Of a DNA stretch of 46,998 nt, positions 16,856-26,284 are shown piece after piece. Location: assembly GCA_038326165.1 (NCBI GenBank), contig JBBQJT010000025.1, positions 1 through 46,998 of the forward strand, given 5' to 3'. The stretch's first letter is position 1. Each line of letters starts with the position of its first letter. The translations under genes were made by a program, and so were the position numbers. The notes under the pieces were generated by a model. That model saw nothing but the letters and a program-made list of their open reading frames with translations, had not been told where the DNA came from and made no database searches. This stretch comes from JAEUUM01 sp038326165. Lineage in GTDB: Bacteria > Bacteroidota > Bacteroidia > Chitinophagales > Saprospiraceae.

Positions 16856-17879
16856 ATACAGTCATGGTGCGGGTTGTGGATGTAAAATAGCTCCTGATGT
16901 ATTGGATCAAATTTTACATAAATCAGGAACGCAATCGAGTGAATTTACTTCTTTATTGGTTGGCAATAAAGACAAGGACGACGCCGCAGTATGGCAAATT
17001 AATGACAATCAAGCCGTTATATCAACAACTGATTTTTTTATGCCAATCGTTGATGATCCTTTTACATTTGGAAAGATTGCGGCTACCAATGCTATAAGCG
17101 ATATTTATGCCATGGGAGGTTCCCCAATTATGGCCATAGCCATTTTAGGCTGGCCTGTTGACAAATTATCCCCCGATATAGCAGGCGAAGTGATTGCAGG
17201 AGCCAGAGAGACTTGTTTAGAAGCAGGAATTCCATTGGCAGGTGGCCACTCAATTGATTGTCCTGAACCTATTTTTGGGTTGTCGGTAAATGGTTTGATT
17301 GATCCAAGTAAACTCAAAAGAAATGGGGGAGATATCTCCAACTGCGTATTGTATTTAACCAAAGCCTTGGGAGTTGGAATAATCGCAACAGCCCAGAAAA
17401 AGGGAATGGTTGAGCAAGAGCATTTGCAAATGGCAATCCTAACTATGACCAGTTTAAATAAAATTGGTATGATACTTAGTGAAATGCCACAGGTGAAAGC
17501 CATGACAGATGTTACTGGATTTGGATTATTGGGGCACTTGATTGAAATGTGTGAATCAAGTCATCAAAGCGCAGTTATAAATTTTGAGGATGTTCCTTTC
17601 ATAGACCGTGAAGTATTAAATGACTATTTGGATAAAAAATGTGTGCCTGGCGGCACGAATCGAAACTTTAGGAGTTACGGACACAAACTAAACGTCATAT
17701 CGGAACAAGTCAAAAATTTACTTTGCGATCCACAAACAAGTGGTGGTCTTTTGGTAGCTGTTGAAGCAGCATTTATGACTGAATTTGAAAGTAAAATGAA
17801 AGAGAATGGCTTCATCTTAAGCTCTTTTGGCAGGATCATTCCAAAAAATGATCATGTGGTAAACATAAATGAAGCATAA
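16821..17879 (+). CDS. selD: Selenide, water dikinase (selenophosphate synthetase)
   Basis: This 352-residue SelD makes selenophosphate from selenide and ATP. The glycine-rich N-terminal loop reads SHGAGCGCK with Cys19 and Lys22, aligning with the catalytic Cys17 and Lys20 of E. coli SelD. It is therefore a Cys form, not a selenoprotein, and no in-frame TGA occurs. Further family blocks are STTDFFMPIVDDPF, AATNAISDIYAMGG, GGHSIDCPEP and CDPQTSGGLL. The longer frame opens at TTG 16791, but ATG 16821 lies at the usual distance from the active-site loop. With mnmH it forms a complete module for tRNA selenation. Confidence 0.96.
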   Translation: MQVHQEKIKLTEYSHGAGCGCKIAPDVLDQILHKSGTQSSEFTSLLVGNKDKDDAAVWQINDNQAVISTTDFFMPIVDDPFTFGKIAATNAISDIYAMGGSPIMAIAILGWPVDKLSPDIAGEVIAGARETCLEAGIPLAGGHSIDCPEPIFGLSVNGLIDPSKLKRNGGDISNCVLYLTKALGVGIIATAQKKGMVEQEHLQMAILTMTSLNKIGMILSEMPQVKAMTDVTGFGLLGHLIEMCESSHQSAVINFEDVPFIDREVLNDYLDKKCVPGGTNRNFRSYGHKLNVISEQVKNLLCDPQTSGGLLVAVEAAFMTEFESKMKENGFILSSFGRIIPKNDHVVNINEA

Positions 17880-17882
17880 AGC

Positions 17883-18938
17883 ATGTTCACTAAATTATTC
17901 AATGCAATTTTAGTCTTGGTATCTGCTATTTTATTGGTTTCAACGATCATTTACCTTGCTCCGGTAGATCCTGCAAGGCTTAGTTTTGGTCAAATGTCTG
18001 ATGCATCAAGTGTTGAACTAAAACGTGCTCAACTTGGACTTGACAAACCTTTGATCACACAGCTCCGATGGTATCTTAATGATTTATCACCAATATCATA
18101 TTACTCCAATGATAGATTAAAATCAATCAAAGTTGGATATCTGGGAATCTTCAAAATTTCAGACGGGCAGGTGATACTTAAATATCCTTGGCTACGTGAA
18201 TCATATCAATCAGGAAGAAAGGTGAGCAATATGCTTGTAGAAGCCATTCCTCAAACGGCTATTCTTGCGGTTGCATCTATGTTACTGGCAATTATATTGG
18301 GAGTTTCATTGGGTATTATCAGTGCATACTCAAGAGGCTCTTGGCTTGACCAATTTATAATAGGACTCAGCACCCTAGGCACCAGTTTACCTGGATATAT
18401 TCCTGCTATGGTAATTTCTTTGATTTTTGGGTTCATATTGGCTTCAATTACTGGCTTAGAAGTTCAAGGCAGTTTGTTTGAATTGAATGATTTTGGAGAT
18501 ACAGAAATTAGGTTTAAGAATGTCCTTTTGCCTGCAATCGCACTGGGTATTCGTCCAATTTCACAAATAACACATTTGACAAGAAATGCTATGTTGGACG
18601 TATTGAATATGGAATTCATGAAAACATCAATAGCAAAAGGAAGCAATATCTATAGACAAATATTCAAACATTGCCTCCCAAATGCATCAATTCCTATTGT
18701 AACCACTTCAAGTTCTTGGCTTGCTTCATTGCTTACAGGATCATTCTTTGTTGAAACAATTTTTAACTATAAGGGCCTTGGAAACCTAACCGTTAACGCT
18801 TTATTGAGTTTTGATGTGCCAGTGGTGCTTGGATGTCTTATCTTTACGTGTGTAATTTATACCTGTATGAATTTGATTGTAGATGCATTGATTGCTTCTT
18901 TGGATCCTAGGGTACGTTTTATTGAAAATAGAATATGA
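17883..18938 (+). CDS. Dipeptide/oligopeptide-type ABC transporter permease (DppB/OppB family)
   Basis: This 351-residue inner-membrane protein has an N-terminal TM helix, a periplasmic segment with the family-typical QLGLDKPLITQLRWYL, and about five further TM helices. The EAA loop that contacts the ATPase is present as SIAKGSNIYRQIFKHCLPNA. A periplasmic insert of about 60 residues (DLSPISYY to SYQSGRK) is longer than in E. coli DppB. It begins 3 bases after selD and overlaps engB by ATGA. No DppC-type second permease or substrate-binding protein is adjacent. A fused DppD-DppF-type ATPase is encoded about 8 kb downstream on the other strand and may be its energy source. Confidence 0.88.
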   Translation: MFTKLFNAILVLVSAILLVSTIIYLAPVDPARLSFGQMSDASSVELKRAQLGLDKPLITQLRWYLNDLSPISYYSNDRLKSIKVGYLGIFKISDGQVILKYPWLRESYQSGRKVSNMLVEAIPQTAILAVASMLLAIILGVSLGIISAYSRGSWLDQFIIGLSTLGTSLPGYIPAMVISLIFGFILASITGLEVQGSLFELNDFGDTEIRFKNVLLPAIALGIRPISQITHLTRNAMLDVLNMEFMKTSIAKGSNIYRQIFKHCLPNASIPIVTTSSSWLASLLTGSFFVETIFNYKGLGNLTVNALLSFDVPVVLGCLIFTCVIYTCMNLIVDALIASLDPRVRFIENRI

Positions 18939-19546
18939 TAATTAGAAGTTTAGAATTTGTAGCATCCTTTCCGAAGCACACTGGTATGATGAAAGATGAA
19001 ATACCAGAATTTGCATTTATTGGTAGGTCAAATGTTGGAAAATCCTCATTAATAAACATGCTTGCCGGCACTGCTGGAGTTGCCAAGGTGTCACAAACAC
19101 CCGGAAAAACGCAATTGATAAATGCTTTTATTGTTAATAAATCACATCGATGGATAGATCTGCCAGGATATGGATATGCAAAGACTTCAAAAGCCAACAG
19201 AAGAAGTTGGAGTAAGATGATTGAAAACTATTTGACAAACAGAGAAAATTTATGTTGTATTTTTATACTGATTGATAGTAGATTGACTCCACAAAAACTT
19301 GATTTAGATTTTATCGAATGGTGCGCAGAAACTGAAATACCGTTTGCCCTCGTATTTACCAAAATAGATAAAATCAATCAAAAAGAACTCTCAGATAATA
19401 AAAAAGTATTTTTGGCTGAAATGACGGAGATGTTTACAGAGTTACCAACCTACTTCAACAGCTCGGCAGTCAGAAGAACAGGTCGTGAAGAAATATTGAA
19501 GTTCATAGAGGGAATTGTAAAAAACTTCAAAGAGCATTTGGTATGA
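18935..19546 (+). CDS. engB: Ribosome-biogenesis GTPase EngB (YihA/YsxC)
   Basis: This 203-residue GTPase of the TrmE-Era-EngA family is needed for large ribosomal subunit assembly. G1 is GRSNVGKSS at residues 30-38, G3 is DLPGYG at 75-80 and G4 is TKID at 142-145; the switch I segment contains the conserved TPGKTQ. Length and layout are normal. It overlaps the permease stop by 4 bases and the following acyltransferase start by 4 bases, so it sits inside a translationally coupled run. Confidence 0.96.
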   Translation: MIIRSLEFVASFPKHTGMMKDEIPEFAFIGRSNVGKSSLINMLAGTAGVAKVSQTPGKTQLINAFIVNKSHRWIDLPGYGYAKTSKANRRSWSKMIENYLTNRENLCCIFILIDSRLTPQKLDLDFIEWCAETEIPFALVFTKIDKINQKELSDNKKVFLAEMTEMFTELPTYFNSSAVRRTGREEILKFIEGIVKNFKEHLV

Positions 19547-21276
19547 GTCAAGAAAAGCCTAAAGTTTTTACCACGGATCCTAATGTCATAGAGTCATGGC
19601 CGTTGTACCATCAGGACAAAAGAAGAAATCAGCTAATGTCTGAAATCGTTCATACCAGCGAAGAAAAAATAAATCAAAATTCAACTGCAACCATAGAAGA
19701 TCTTCTAGAAAAAACAATTTATTTAGAGAGGCAAAGAGTCAAGAATGAGCCTTGGAAAGTTGATCCCCCAAATGAAGCTTTATTTTGGAATAAAGCCAAA
19801 AATAGGCTTGAAAAATACAGATCGGAGGAGGATCCTGAAGCCCGAAGAGAGAGATACCAGCAGCTTGCAAAAAAGATTATTCAACGATATACCAGTGAAA
19901 TTTTAGGCTCTTTTAATAAAAATACATTTCTACTGGCTCGCAAAATTTTAACCGTTTCATTTAAGAATTTATACGGTCATTTTGAATTGAGGGATTTGTG
20001 GAACTACAGCAGAGCGCAGACCAAAATCAAAGAACAATTAATTGTAGATGGGCCAATTGAACACATCAGACATTTGTTCAGCTATGGGACTGTCATAGTT
20101 TTACCAACTCATAGTTCCAACATGGATAGTATTCTGGTAGGATACATGTTAGACATGATTGGCAAGATGCCAGCATTTTCATACGGTGCTGGTTTGAATT
20201 TATACAACAATGGTTCTGCCGCTTATTTTATGAACCGGCTCGGCGCTTATCGTGTAGACAGGCGTAAGAAAAACCCTATTTACCTCGATACGCTGAAGAA
20301 TATGAGCTCTACAACTATTGAGGATGGAGTAAATACCATATTTTTTCCGGGGGGAACCAGATCCAGAGAGGGCAGTGTGGAAACAAAATTAAAGTTGGGC
20401 TTAGTAGGCAGTGTGATAGACGCACAGAGAGCATGTATTCAAAAAGGACTACCAAATAAAATATTTATCGTGCCACTTGTTATCAATTACGAAACTGTTC
20501 TTGAAGCAGGCATTCTAATTGAACAGTTTCTGCGACGCAGTGGCAAGGATCAGTATATACCCCAAATTGGAAGGGGAATGAACTTTTTAAGAGCCATAAA
20601 ATTTGGTTGGAAACTTATAAGAAAAAAGAACAGAGTTTACTTTTCTTTTGGTAAACCAATAGATGTTTTTACCAATGAGGTAGATGAATTTGGAAATAGT
20701 TATGATAAATACGGCAATCAAATAGACATAAAAAAGTATTACGAAATCAACGGAACTATCAATCAAGATAGTCAGCGAGAAAGTGAATATACGAAGCGTA
20801 TTTCTGCTAAAATGTCAACAGAATTTTTAGCAAATAACGTACCTATGCCGCATCATATTCTTTCCAAAATGATTATCCATTTGATGCTAGAAAAATGGCA
20901 TGGAGCAGATATTTTTGATATTCTTAAATTACCGGCTAAGGAATGGAAAATTCCCATGCCAACAGTTATGAAATGTGGCGAAGATTGGTTCAAAGTTTAC
21001 AAGAAATTCATCAGCCATAAAATATTTAAACAAGACAGAACTAAAAAGATTACAGATTTTGCTATGCTCTTAGAAGATGCAATAGAAAATGGTGGAGCAT
21101 ATCATAGAATTAAACTGTTCGCTTATAACAACAAATCAAATGAACTGATTATCAATGATTTGCCTGTTATTTACTTTTATTCAAACAGAATGGAGGGATA
21201 TGATATGCAGAAAGAAATTATTTGGAAAAAATATGTTTGGGATGAAGAACCAGTCGCAGCCAAAGTGGGTGAATGA
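19543..21276 (+). CDS. Glycerol-3-phosphate / lysophosphatidate-type acyltransferase (PlsB/PlsC superfamily)
   Basis: This 577-residue protein has the acyltransferase motif HX4D at His190-Asp195 (HSSNMD) and the substrate-binding block FFPGGTRSREG near residues 267-277. The second block GAYRVDRRKK lies between them. It is longer than a simple PlsC (about 240 residues), with about 110 N-terminal residues and a C-terminal about 200-residue extension rich in charged residues, closer in plan to PlsB. It probably acylates glycerol-3-phosphate or its 1-acyl form at the inner membrane. There is no strong TM segment, so it is likely peripheral. It overlaps both neighbours by ATGA. Confidence 0.88.
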   Translation: MSQEKPKVFTTDPNVIESWPLYHQDKRRNQLMSEIVHTSEEKINQNSTATIEDLLEKTIYLERQRVKNEPWKVDPPNEALFWNKAKNRLEKYRSEEDPEARRERYQQLAKKIIQRYTSEILGSFNKNTFLLARKILTVSFKNLYGHFELRDLWNYSRAQTKIKEQLIVDGPIEHIRHLFSYGTVIVLPTHSSNMDSILVGYMLDMIGKMPAFSYGAGLNLYNNGSAAYFMNRLGAYRVDRRKKNPIYLDTLKNMSSTTIEDGVNTIFFPGGTRSREGSVETKLKLGLVGSVIDAQRACIQKGLPNKIFIVPLVINYETVLEAGILIEQFLRRSGKDQYIPQIGRGMNFLRAIKFGWKLIRKKNRVYFSFGKPIDVFTNEVDEFGNSYDKYGNQIDIKKYYEINGTINQDSQRESEYTKRISAKMSTEFLANNVPMPHHILSKMIIHLMLEKWHGADIFDILKLPAKEWKIPMPTVMKCGEDWFKVYKKFISHKIFKQDRTKKITDFAMLLEDAIENGGAYHRIKLFAYNNKSNELIINDLPVIYFYSNRMEGYDMQKEIIWKKYVWDEEPVAAKVGE

Positions 21277-21818
21277 AATACATTATTTTCGATTTAGAAG
21301 CAAGTTGTTGGCAGAATACGCCTAAAAATTTCCGTCAGGAGATCATTGAAATAGGGGCTTATAAATTAGATGATTACGGTGAAATATTGGAGCAATTTCA
21401 GATGTTTGTCAGGCCAGTCGTTCACCCAATTTTATCTTCTTTTTGCACCAACTTAACCACAATAAAACAAAAGGAGGTGGATCGAGCCAAAGGATTTTTG
21501 TATGTGATTGATGAGTTGTATGCATGGTTAGATCCTGATGATGAAGAATATCGTTTTATCAGTTGGGGAATAAATGATAAACATTTATTGATGAATGATG
21601 CTGAGTTACATAAGTATGATTTAAATTGGTTAACTCAAAATTACCGCGACATGAAGGAAGCATATAATCAGATAAAGAAACGAAATGAACCACCTGGCTT
21701 TATGAAAGCACTGGAAATGGAAGGTATTTCATTCATCGGACAACAGCACAGAGCCCTGAATGATGCCAAACATACAGTATTGTTATTCCTAAAGCACATT
21801 GATGGATGGTCATTTTAA
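21273..21818 (+). CDS. DEDDh 3'-5' exonuclease (ERI-1/KapD-like)
   Basis: This 181-residue single-domain exonuclease has ExoI FDLEA with Asp7 and Glu9, ExoII around WGINDKHLL, and ExoIII QQHRALNDAKHT with the His-x4-Asp pair that defines the DEDDh group. The sequence style (FDLEASCW, RQEIIEIGAYKLD) resembles the ERI-1/KapD branch, which acts on small RNAs or structured RNA 3' ends. It overlaps the acyltransferase gene by 4 bases. The exact substrate cannot be read from sequence. Confidence 0.9.
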   Translation: MKYIIFDLEASCWQNTPKNFRQEIIEIGAYKLDDYGEILEQFQMFVRPVVHPILSSFCTNLTTIKQKEVDRAKGFLYVIDELYAWLDPDDEEYRFISWGINDKHLLMNDAELHKYDLNWLTQNYRDMKEAYNQIKKRNEPPGFMKALEMEGISFIGQQHRALNDAKHTVLLFLKHIDGWSF

Positions 21819-21957
21819 CTACTTAACATAATATAAATTATAGGATGATATTTATTTAAAAATACAACTCAACCTTGATATAGATAATCGGCACTGCAAG
21901 AGTAATATTACTTCTTTTTAATCGTTTCTAAAGTTAACATTCAATACAAAATAATAA

Positions 21958-24900
21958 ATGAAAAAATTAATTAAAATATTTGCAATTTCAATAATAGTTT
22001 TATTTTTATTACTTGCAACAGTACCAATATTATTTAAAAAACAAATCAAAGAAAAGGTCTTGTCTGGTGTTAATTCAGGCATCGATGCAAATGTGAGTCT
22101 CAAAAATGCCGGAATTAGTTTTTTTTCTACATTTCCTTATTTGGCTGTTCAACTGGATGAATTAAGCATTACTGGAAAAAATGAATTTGCTGGTGTTCCA
22201 CTTTTCAGTGCTGACAGGATTGATTTAGGGATTAACATTTGGGATGCGATTATGGGTAAACAACCCTATGAAATCAAACAAGTTGTACTTGATAAGCCAA
22301 ATATTAATATCCAGATAACAGAATCAGGAAAAGCAAATTATGACATCTCAAAGACAGATACTACAGCTTCGTCCTCAAATGCACAAGACGATGTAAAATT
22401 GCTCTTGAAAAAATTTCAAATAATTGATGGAATCATTAGTTACACTGACAAACAGTCGGACAATAATTTTTTAATGAAACATTTGAATCATGAACTTTCT
22501 GGAGATTTTTCATCGACAGTGACTGATTTGAATACAACTGCAGAATGTGATACCATGAGCCTTTCAAGTGGATCCATCAGTTACCTCAGTAATGCAAAGC
22601 TCAAATTTATTGCAGGAATTAAAGCCGATTTGTTAAACAATAAATTTACGCTTAAAGAAAACAAACTCAATATCAATGACTTACAACTAAATGTTAATGG
22701 TTGGATACAATCAAAAACTGAAGAGACAGTGATGGATATGAATTTCTCAACTCCTGACTCGAAATTTAAAAGTTTGTTGTCATTGATACCTGGCGCATAT
22801 ACCAAAGATTTTTCTGGCGTTAAAGCAGATGGATCCTTTGACTTTAAGGCCAGAATTAATGGGACTATTAACAGCAAGGAAGAGATAATTCCATCTTTTG
22901 CAATTCAAGCTAATGTCAAGGATGGATCATTCAAATATCCAACTTTGCCTGCAGGTGTTTCAAAAATCAATGCAAATATTAAAATTGATAATAAATCAAA
23001 CAAACTGGATGCAGTAGTTACTGATATCAGTAAATTTGGTTTACTCATAGGTAGTCAAGGCATTTCAGGTCGTGTGAAATTAAAGACACCTGTTTCTAAT
23101 CCAGATATGGATGCTAATATTAAAGGCAAACTGGATTTGGCCAGTATTTCTTCTGTACTTCCTGTAAGTTCCGTAAAAGATCTGAAAGGCTTAATAAATG
23201 CCGACATCACGATTAAAGCAAATCAAAAGGATTTGGATGCCCAACGATATCAAAATGTATCTGTAAATGGCAAATTGGATCTTTCTGGCTTTGCATGTGT
23301 CTACGAAAAGTATCCAAAAATTTCAATCCCTCGAGTAAATGTTATATTTTCTCCTGCTGCAATGTCTGCCAATAATTTACTAATGCAGTTAGGCTCATCT
23401 GATGTTTCAGGAAATTTCACGATCCAAAATTTTCTAGCCTTCTTCTCCCCTACTATTACCATGAAGGGAAATGTAAATATGGAAAGTATTTTTTTGAATG
23501 CTGATGAATGGTTGAGTGAGCAAGCTGAACCATCAATTGAACCTGATGCTGGATTGAGCAATGAAAAACCTTTTGATCAATTTGACATAAAATTCAATGG
23601 CAAAATAGCCGCCTTAATTTATAACAAAGAAAAAATATCAAATATCGAAGTCATTGGTCAAATTCAACCCAATGAATTTGAATTCAGCAAACTTGCTTTT
23701 CAAATGGGCCAAACTGATATCAATGCAAATGGCAATATTAGAAATATATTTTCATACCTTTATGATAATCAAACACTTGCAGGAAATATAAACGTCGTTT
23801 CACGAAAAATTGACTTGAATCAATTTATGACCCCTGAAACCAACGCCAATAAAGGCTCTACTGCTCCAGAGCCATTATTGATACCTGACAAGATCAATAT
23901 GAATATAACTGGTAAAATTAATCAATTGCTCTACTCCAACATGGATCTTAAACAAGTTTCAGGCACACTATCAGTTAAGGATCAATCTGTTAGAATTGTA
24001 GATGCATCAGCTAATACCTTAGGAGGAACTTTGAATTTAAGTGGTGGATATTCAAGTATCGACCCTAAACAACCAAAATTTGATTTAAAAACTGATGTAG
24101 GCAAACTGGATGTTCAACAGGCATTTAAAACCTTCTCAACTATAAAGCTTTTTGCACCTATTGCTCAGTACATTGAAGGCAAGATAAATACAAACCTAAG
24201 TATTAGTGGCACCTTGAAGCCGGACCTATCACCAATGATGGAAACTTTCGCAATGGATGGATTTTTGGAAACATTAGGCGCAGTAGTTAAGAATTTTAAA
24301 CCTTTGGTTGATATTGGTAACAAATTAAATATGACTGAATTTTCAAATTTAAATTTAACCAACACAAAAAACTGGATCACTGTTAAAAATGGAGCAGTTG
24401 AAGTTAGGGAGTTTGATTATCGAATGCAGGATATTGATATGAAGATTGGTGGTAAGCATAGCCTCACCAATGATATGGCTTACACCATAAAGGCAAAATT
24501 GCCAAGAAAGAAATTGGAAAAAAATCCAATTGGAAGTGCCGTAGGTTCAGGAATGAATTTCCTGTCCAAAGAAGCTTCAAAATTAGGTTTGAATATTCAG
24601 AATGGTGAATTTGTTAATGTGCTTATTTCAATTGGTGGTTCAATGCTATCTCCAAAAATTGGCTTTAAAGTTCTAGGTACTGATGGCAACTCTTCAATTC
24701 AGCAAGAGGCAAATGCAATGGGCAAAGAAGCAATTCAAAAAGTTCAAGACAGTATCAAAAATCTTGCAAATCAGGAAGTTGCCAAATACAAACAAAAAGC
24801 AAAAGAACAAGCAGATAAGGCTGCTGACTCATTGGCAAGATTGGCCCAACAAAAGGCTGACGAAGCAATTAAAAAAGCAAGTGAAGCCGCAAAAGAAAAA

Positions 24901-25002
24901 TTAGCCAAAGAAGTGGGCGATAAAGCTGGCCAAAAAGCAAAAGACGAAATTGATAAGGCAAAAGATAATTTGAAAAAATTTGACCCGTTTAAAAAGAAAT
25001 AA
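21958..25002 (+). CDS. AsmA-family protein with Lys/Ala-rich C-terminal coiled coil
   Basis: This 1014-residue protein starts with one TM helix (about residues 4-27, IKIFAISIIVLFLLLATVPI), followed by the AsmA N-terminal domain (VNSGIDANVSLKNAGIS, LFSADRIDLGINI). A long repetitive beta-rich body extends to about residue 900, including the AsmA C-terminal part (LNLTNTKNWITVKNGAVEV). AsmA proteins span the periplasm and are implicated in lipid transport to the outer membrane. The last about 100 residues are unusual: an almost uninterrupted helix of K, A, E, Q and D ending KKFDPFKKK. Upstream are 139 non-coding bases with a 12-bp palindrome at 21901-21912. fmt begins 33 bases after the stop. Confidence 0.9.
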   Translation: MKKLIKIFAISIIVLFLLLATVPILFKKQIKEKVLSGVNSGIDANVSLKNAGISFFSTFPYLAVQLDELSITGKNEFAGVPLFSADRIDLGINIWDAIMGKQPYEIKQVVLDKPNINIQITESGKANYDISKTDTTASSSNAQDDVKLLLKKFQIIDGIISYTDKQSDNNFLMKHLNHELSGDFSSTVTDLNTTAECDTMSLSSGSISYLSNAKLKFIAGIKADLLNNKFTLKENKLNINDLQLNVNGWIQSKTEETVMDMNFSTPDSKFKSLLSLIPGAYTKDFSGVKADGSFDFKARINGTINSKEEIIPSFAIQANVKDGSFKYPTLPAGVSKINANIKIDNKSNKLDAVVTDISKFGLLIGSQGISGRVKLKTPVSNPDMDANIKGKLDLASISSVLPVSSVKDLKGLINADITIKANQKDLDAQRYQNVSVNGKLDLSGFACVYEKYPKISIPRVNVIFSPAAMSANNLLMQLGSSDVSGNFTIQNFLAFFSPTITMKGNVNMESIFLNADEWLSEQAEPSIEPDAGLSNEKPFDQFDIKFNGKIAALIYNKEKISNIEVIGQIQPNEFEFSKLAFQMGQTDINANGNIRNIFSYLYDNQTLAGNINVVSRKIDLNQFMTPETNANKGSTAPEPLLIPDKINMNITGKINQLLYSNMDLKQVSGTLSVKDQSVRIVDASANTLGGTLNLSGGYSSIDPKQPKFDLKTDVGKLDVQQAFKTFSTIKLFAPIAQYIEGKINTNLSISGTLKPDLSPMMETFAMDGFLETLGAVVKNFKPLVDIGNKLNMTEFSNLNLTNTKNWITVKNGAVEVREFDYRMQDIDMKIGGKHSLTNDMAYTIKAKLPRKKLEKNPIGSAVGSGMNFLSKEASKLGLNIQNGEFVNVLISIGGSMLSPKIGFKVLGTDGNSSIQQEANAMGKEAIQKVQDSIKNLANQEVAKYKQKAKEQADKAADSLARLAQQKADEAIKKASEAAKEKLAKEVGDKAGQKAKDEIDKAKDNLKKFDPFKKK

Positions 25003-25035
25003 GCAATAAAAGAACCAAAGACGAAGCAAAAAGAG

Positions 25036-25947
25036 ATGAGAATTGTATTCATGGGAACACCAGATTTTGCTGTAGCTTCATTGTCTGCTATTGTGGATCA
25101 AGGACATAATGTTGTCGGAGTTGTAACTGCACCAGACAAACGAGGCGGAAGGGGCATGAAAGATATCATTACTTCTCCTGTTAAGAAATATGCCGCAACA
25201 AATAATATTGAATGTCTTCAACCTGAAAAACTCAGAAATCCAGTCTTCTTGAATGCTTTAAAAGAACTGAATGCTGATTTGTTTATCGTGGTTGCTTTTA
25301 GAATGTTGCCAGAGATTGTTTGGAGTATGCCTCATTTGGGTACTATTAACCTTCATGGAAGTTTGTTGCCCGCTTATAGAGGCGCAGCACCAATCAATTG
25401 GGCAATAATAAATGGAGAGCCAACAACAGGAGTTACCACATTTTTTATAACTCATGAAATTGATACAGGTGATTTATTACTACAAGAAAAAATAGATATT
25501 ACTCCTGAAGACAACGCAGGAAGTTTACATGATAAAATGAAAATTGTTGGTGCTAATCTGATATTAAAGACAATTTCAAAAATTGAATCTAATGAAATTG
25601 GGGGGATTCCGCAGTCAGGCACCATCAGTCATGCACCTAAATTATATTATGATAGTTGTAAAATTGATTGGACAAAAACAGCCAAACAATGCCATGATTT
25701 TATAAGGGGACTTTCACCGTATCCGGGAGCTTTTACTAATTTTCAAGACAAACAGCTCAAAATATTTGAGAGTAATATCATTCAGGATTTCATAACTTCA
25801 ACGAATGAGAACTTTTTCTGGGACAATAGCAATAAACTTTACTTTAAGGCTTCAGATAATTGGATAGAGGTTTTGATGCTACAAGCAGAAGGGAAAAGAA
25901 AAATGAATGCCAATGAATATGTCAATGGCTTAAGATCCGGCAGGTAA
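25036..25947 (+). CDS. fmt: Methionyl-tRNA formyltransferase
   Basis: This 303-residue Fmt formylates initiator Met-tRNA using 10-formyl-tetrahydrofolate. Catalytic residues are in place: Asn105 and His107 in NLHGSLLP with RGAAPINWAI, and Asp143 in EIDTGDLLL. The N-terminal MRIVFMGTPDFAV and the flexible loop DKRGGRGMK are typical. A C-terminal beta-barrel domain starts near residue 205 (CKIDWTKTA). Length is normal. The deformylase gene def, often adjacent elsewhere, is not here. The last 18 bases overlap a small convergent gene. Confidence 0.97.
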   Translation: MRIVFMGTPDFAVASLSAIVDQGHNVVGVVTAPDKRGGRGMKDIITSPVKKYAATNNIECLQPEKLRNPVFLNALKELNADLFIVVAFRMLPEIVWSMPHLGTINLHGSLLPAYRGAAPINWAIINGEPTTGVTTFFITHEIDTGDLLLQEKIDITPEDNAGSLHDKMKIVGANLILKTISKIESNEIGGIPQSGTISHAPKLYYDSCKIDWTKTAKQCHDFIRGLSPYPGAFTNFQDKQLKIFESNIIQDFITSTNENFFWDNSNKLYFKASDNWIEVLMLQAEGKRKMNANEYVNGLRSGR

Positions 25948-26160
25948 CAATTTTAACAAAGTTTCAAGAAGCCACTTTATAAATATTCCATGATTATAGG
26001 AGTCAGTTGCGGTATCGATAATATCTTTTTCTACCACTGGAATTCCTAATTTGTTCAACCCATAGAGCGAGGATTCAGAAAGTAGATAAAAATGACTAGC
26101 GAGACTAAGAATGATAGCAACACTAGCAAATATTATTCTATATCTAAGCTTTGGCTTCAT
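25930..26160 (-). CDS. Small membrane-anchored protein of unknown function
   Basis: This 76-residue protein has one strong TM helix or signal anchor (about residues 8-27, YRIIFASVAIILSLASHFYL) and a short C-terminal tail with TATDSYNHG and a hydrophobic end. I do not recognise a family. Two things argue it is real: a perfect -7 box TAAATTTG sits directly upstream on the same strand, and the ORF fills an otherwise empty region. It overlaps fmt tail to tail by 18 bases. With the box only 4 bases before the ATG, the transcript may be leaderless. Confidence 0.55.
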   Translation of the reverse strand: MKPKLRYRIIFASVAIILSLASHFYLLSESSLYGLNKLGIPVVEKDIIDTATDSYNHGIFIKWLLETLLKLLPAGS

Positions 26161-26164
26161 AAAA

Positions 26165-26172
26165 CAAATTTA
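26165..26172 (-). promoter_or_regulatory. -7 box directly before the small membrane protein gene
   Basis: On the minus strand this reads TAAATTTG, an exact TAnnTTTG. Its last base is separated from the ATG by 4 bases (26161-26164), so transcription should start at or next to the start codon. Confidence 0.5.
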
Positions 26173-26284
26173 AGAGTACTACGAGATTTTTTACCTTAAT
26201 AAATGTTAAACAATCCCAAAAAGTAACAGAGTAAACATAAAAAATCGGTGAAATGTTTAAATTTATCGACAGAATGCGCACAAA

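Noticed and set aside
21901..21912. 12-bp palindrome AGTAATATTACT before the AsmA-like gene
   Set aside because: It is short and A/T-rich with no promoter box beside it, so chance is a sufficient explanation.
24771..25052. Open frame on the minus strand over the AsmA tail
   Set aside because: It comes from the Lys/Ala-rich composition of the plus-strand tail; the product is a low-complexity hydrophobic sequence with no support.
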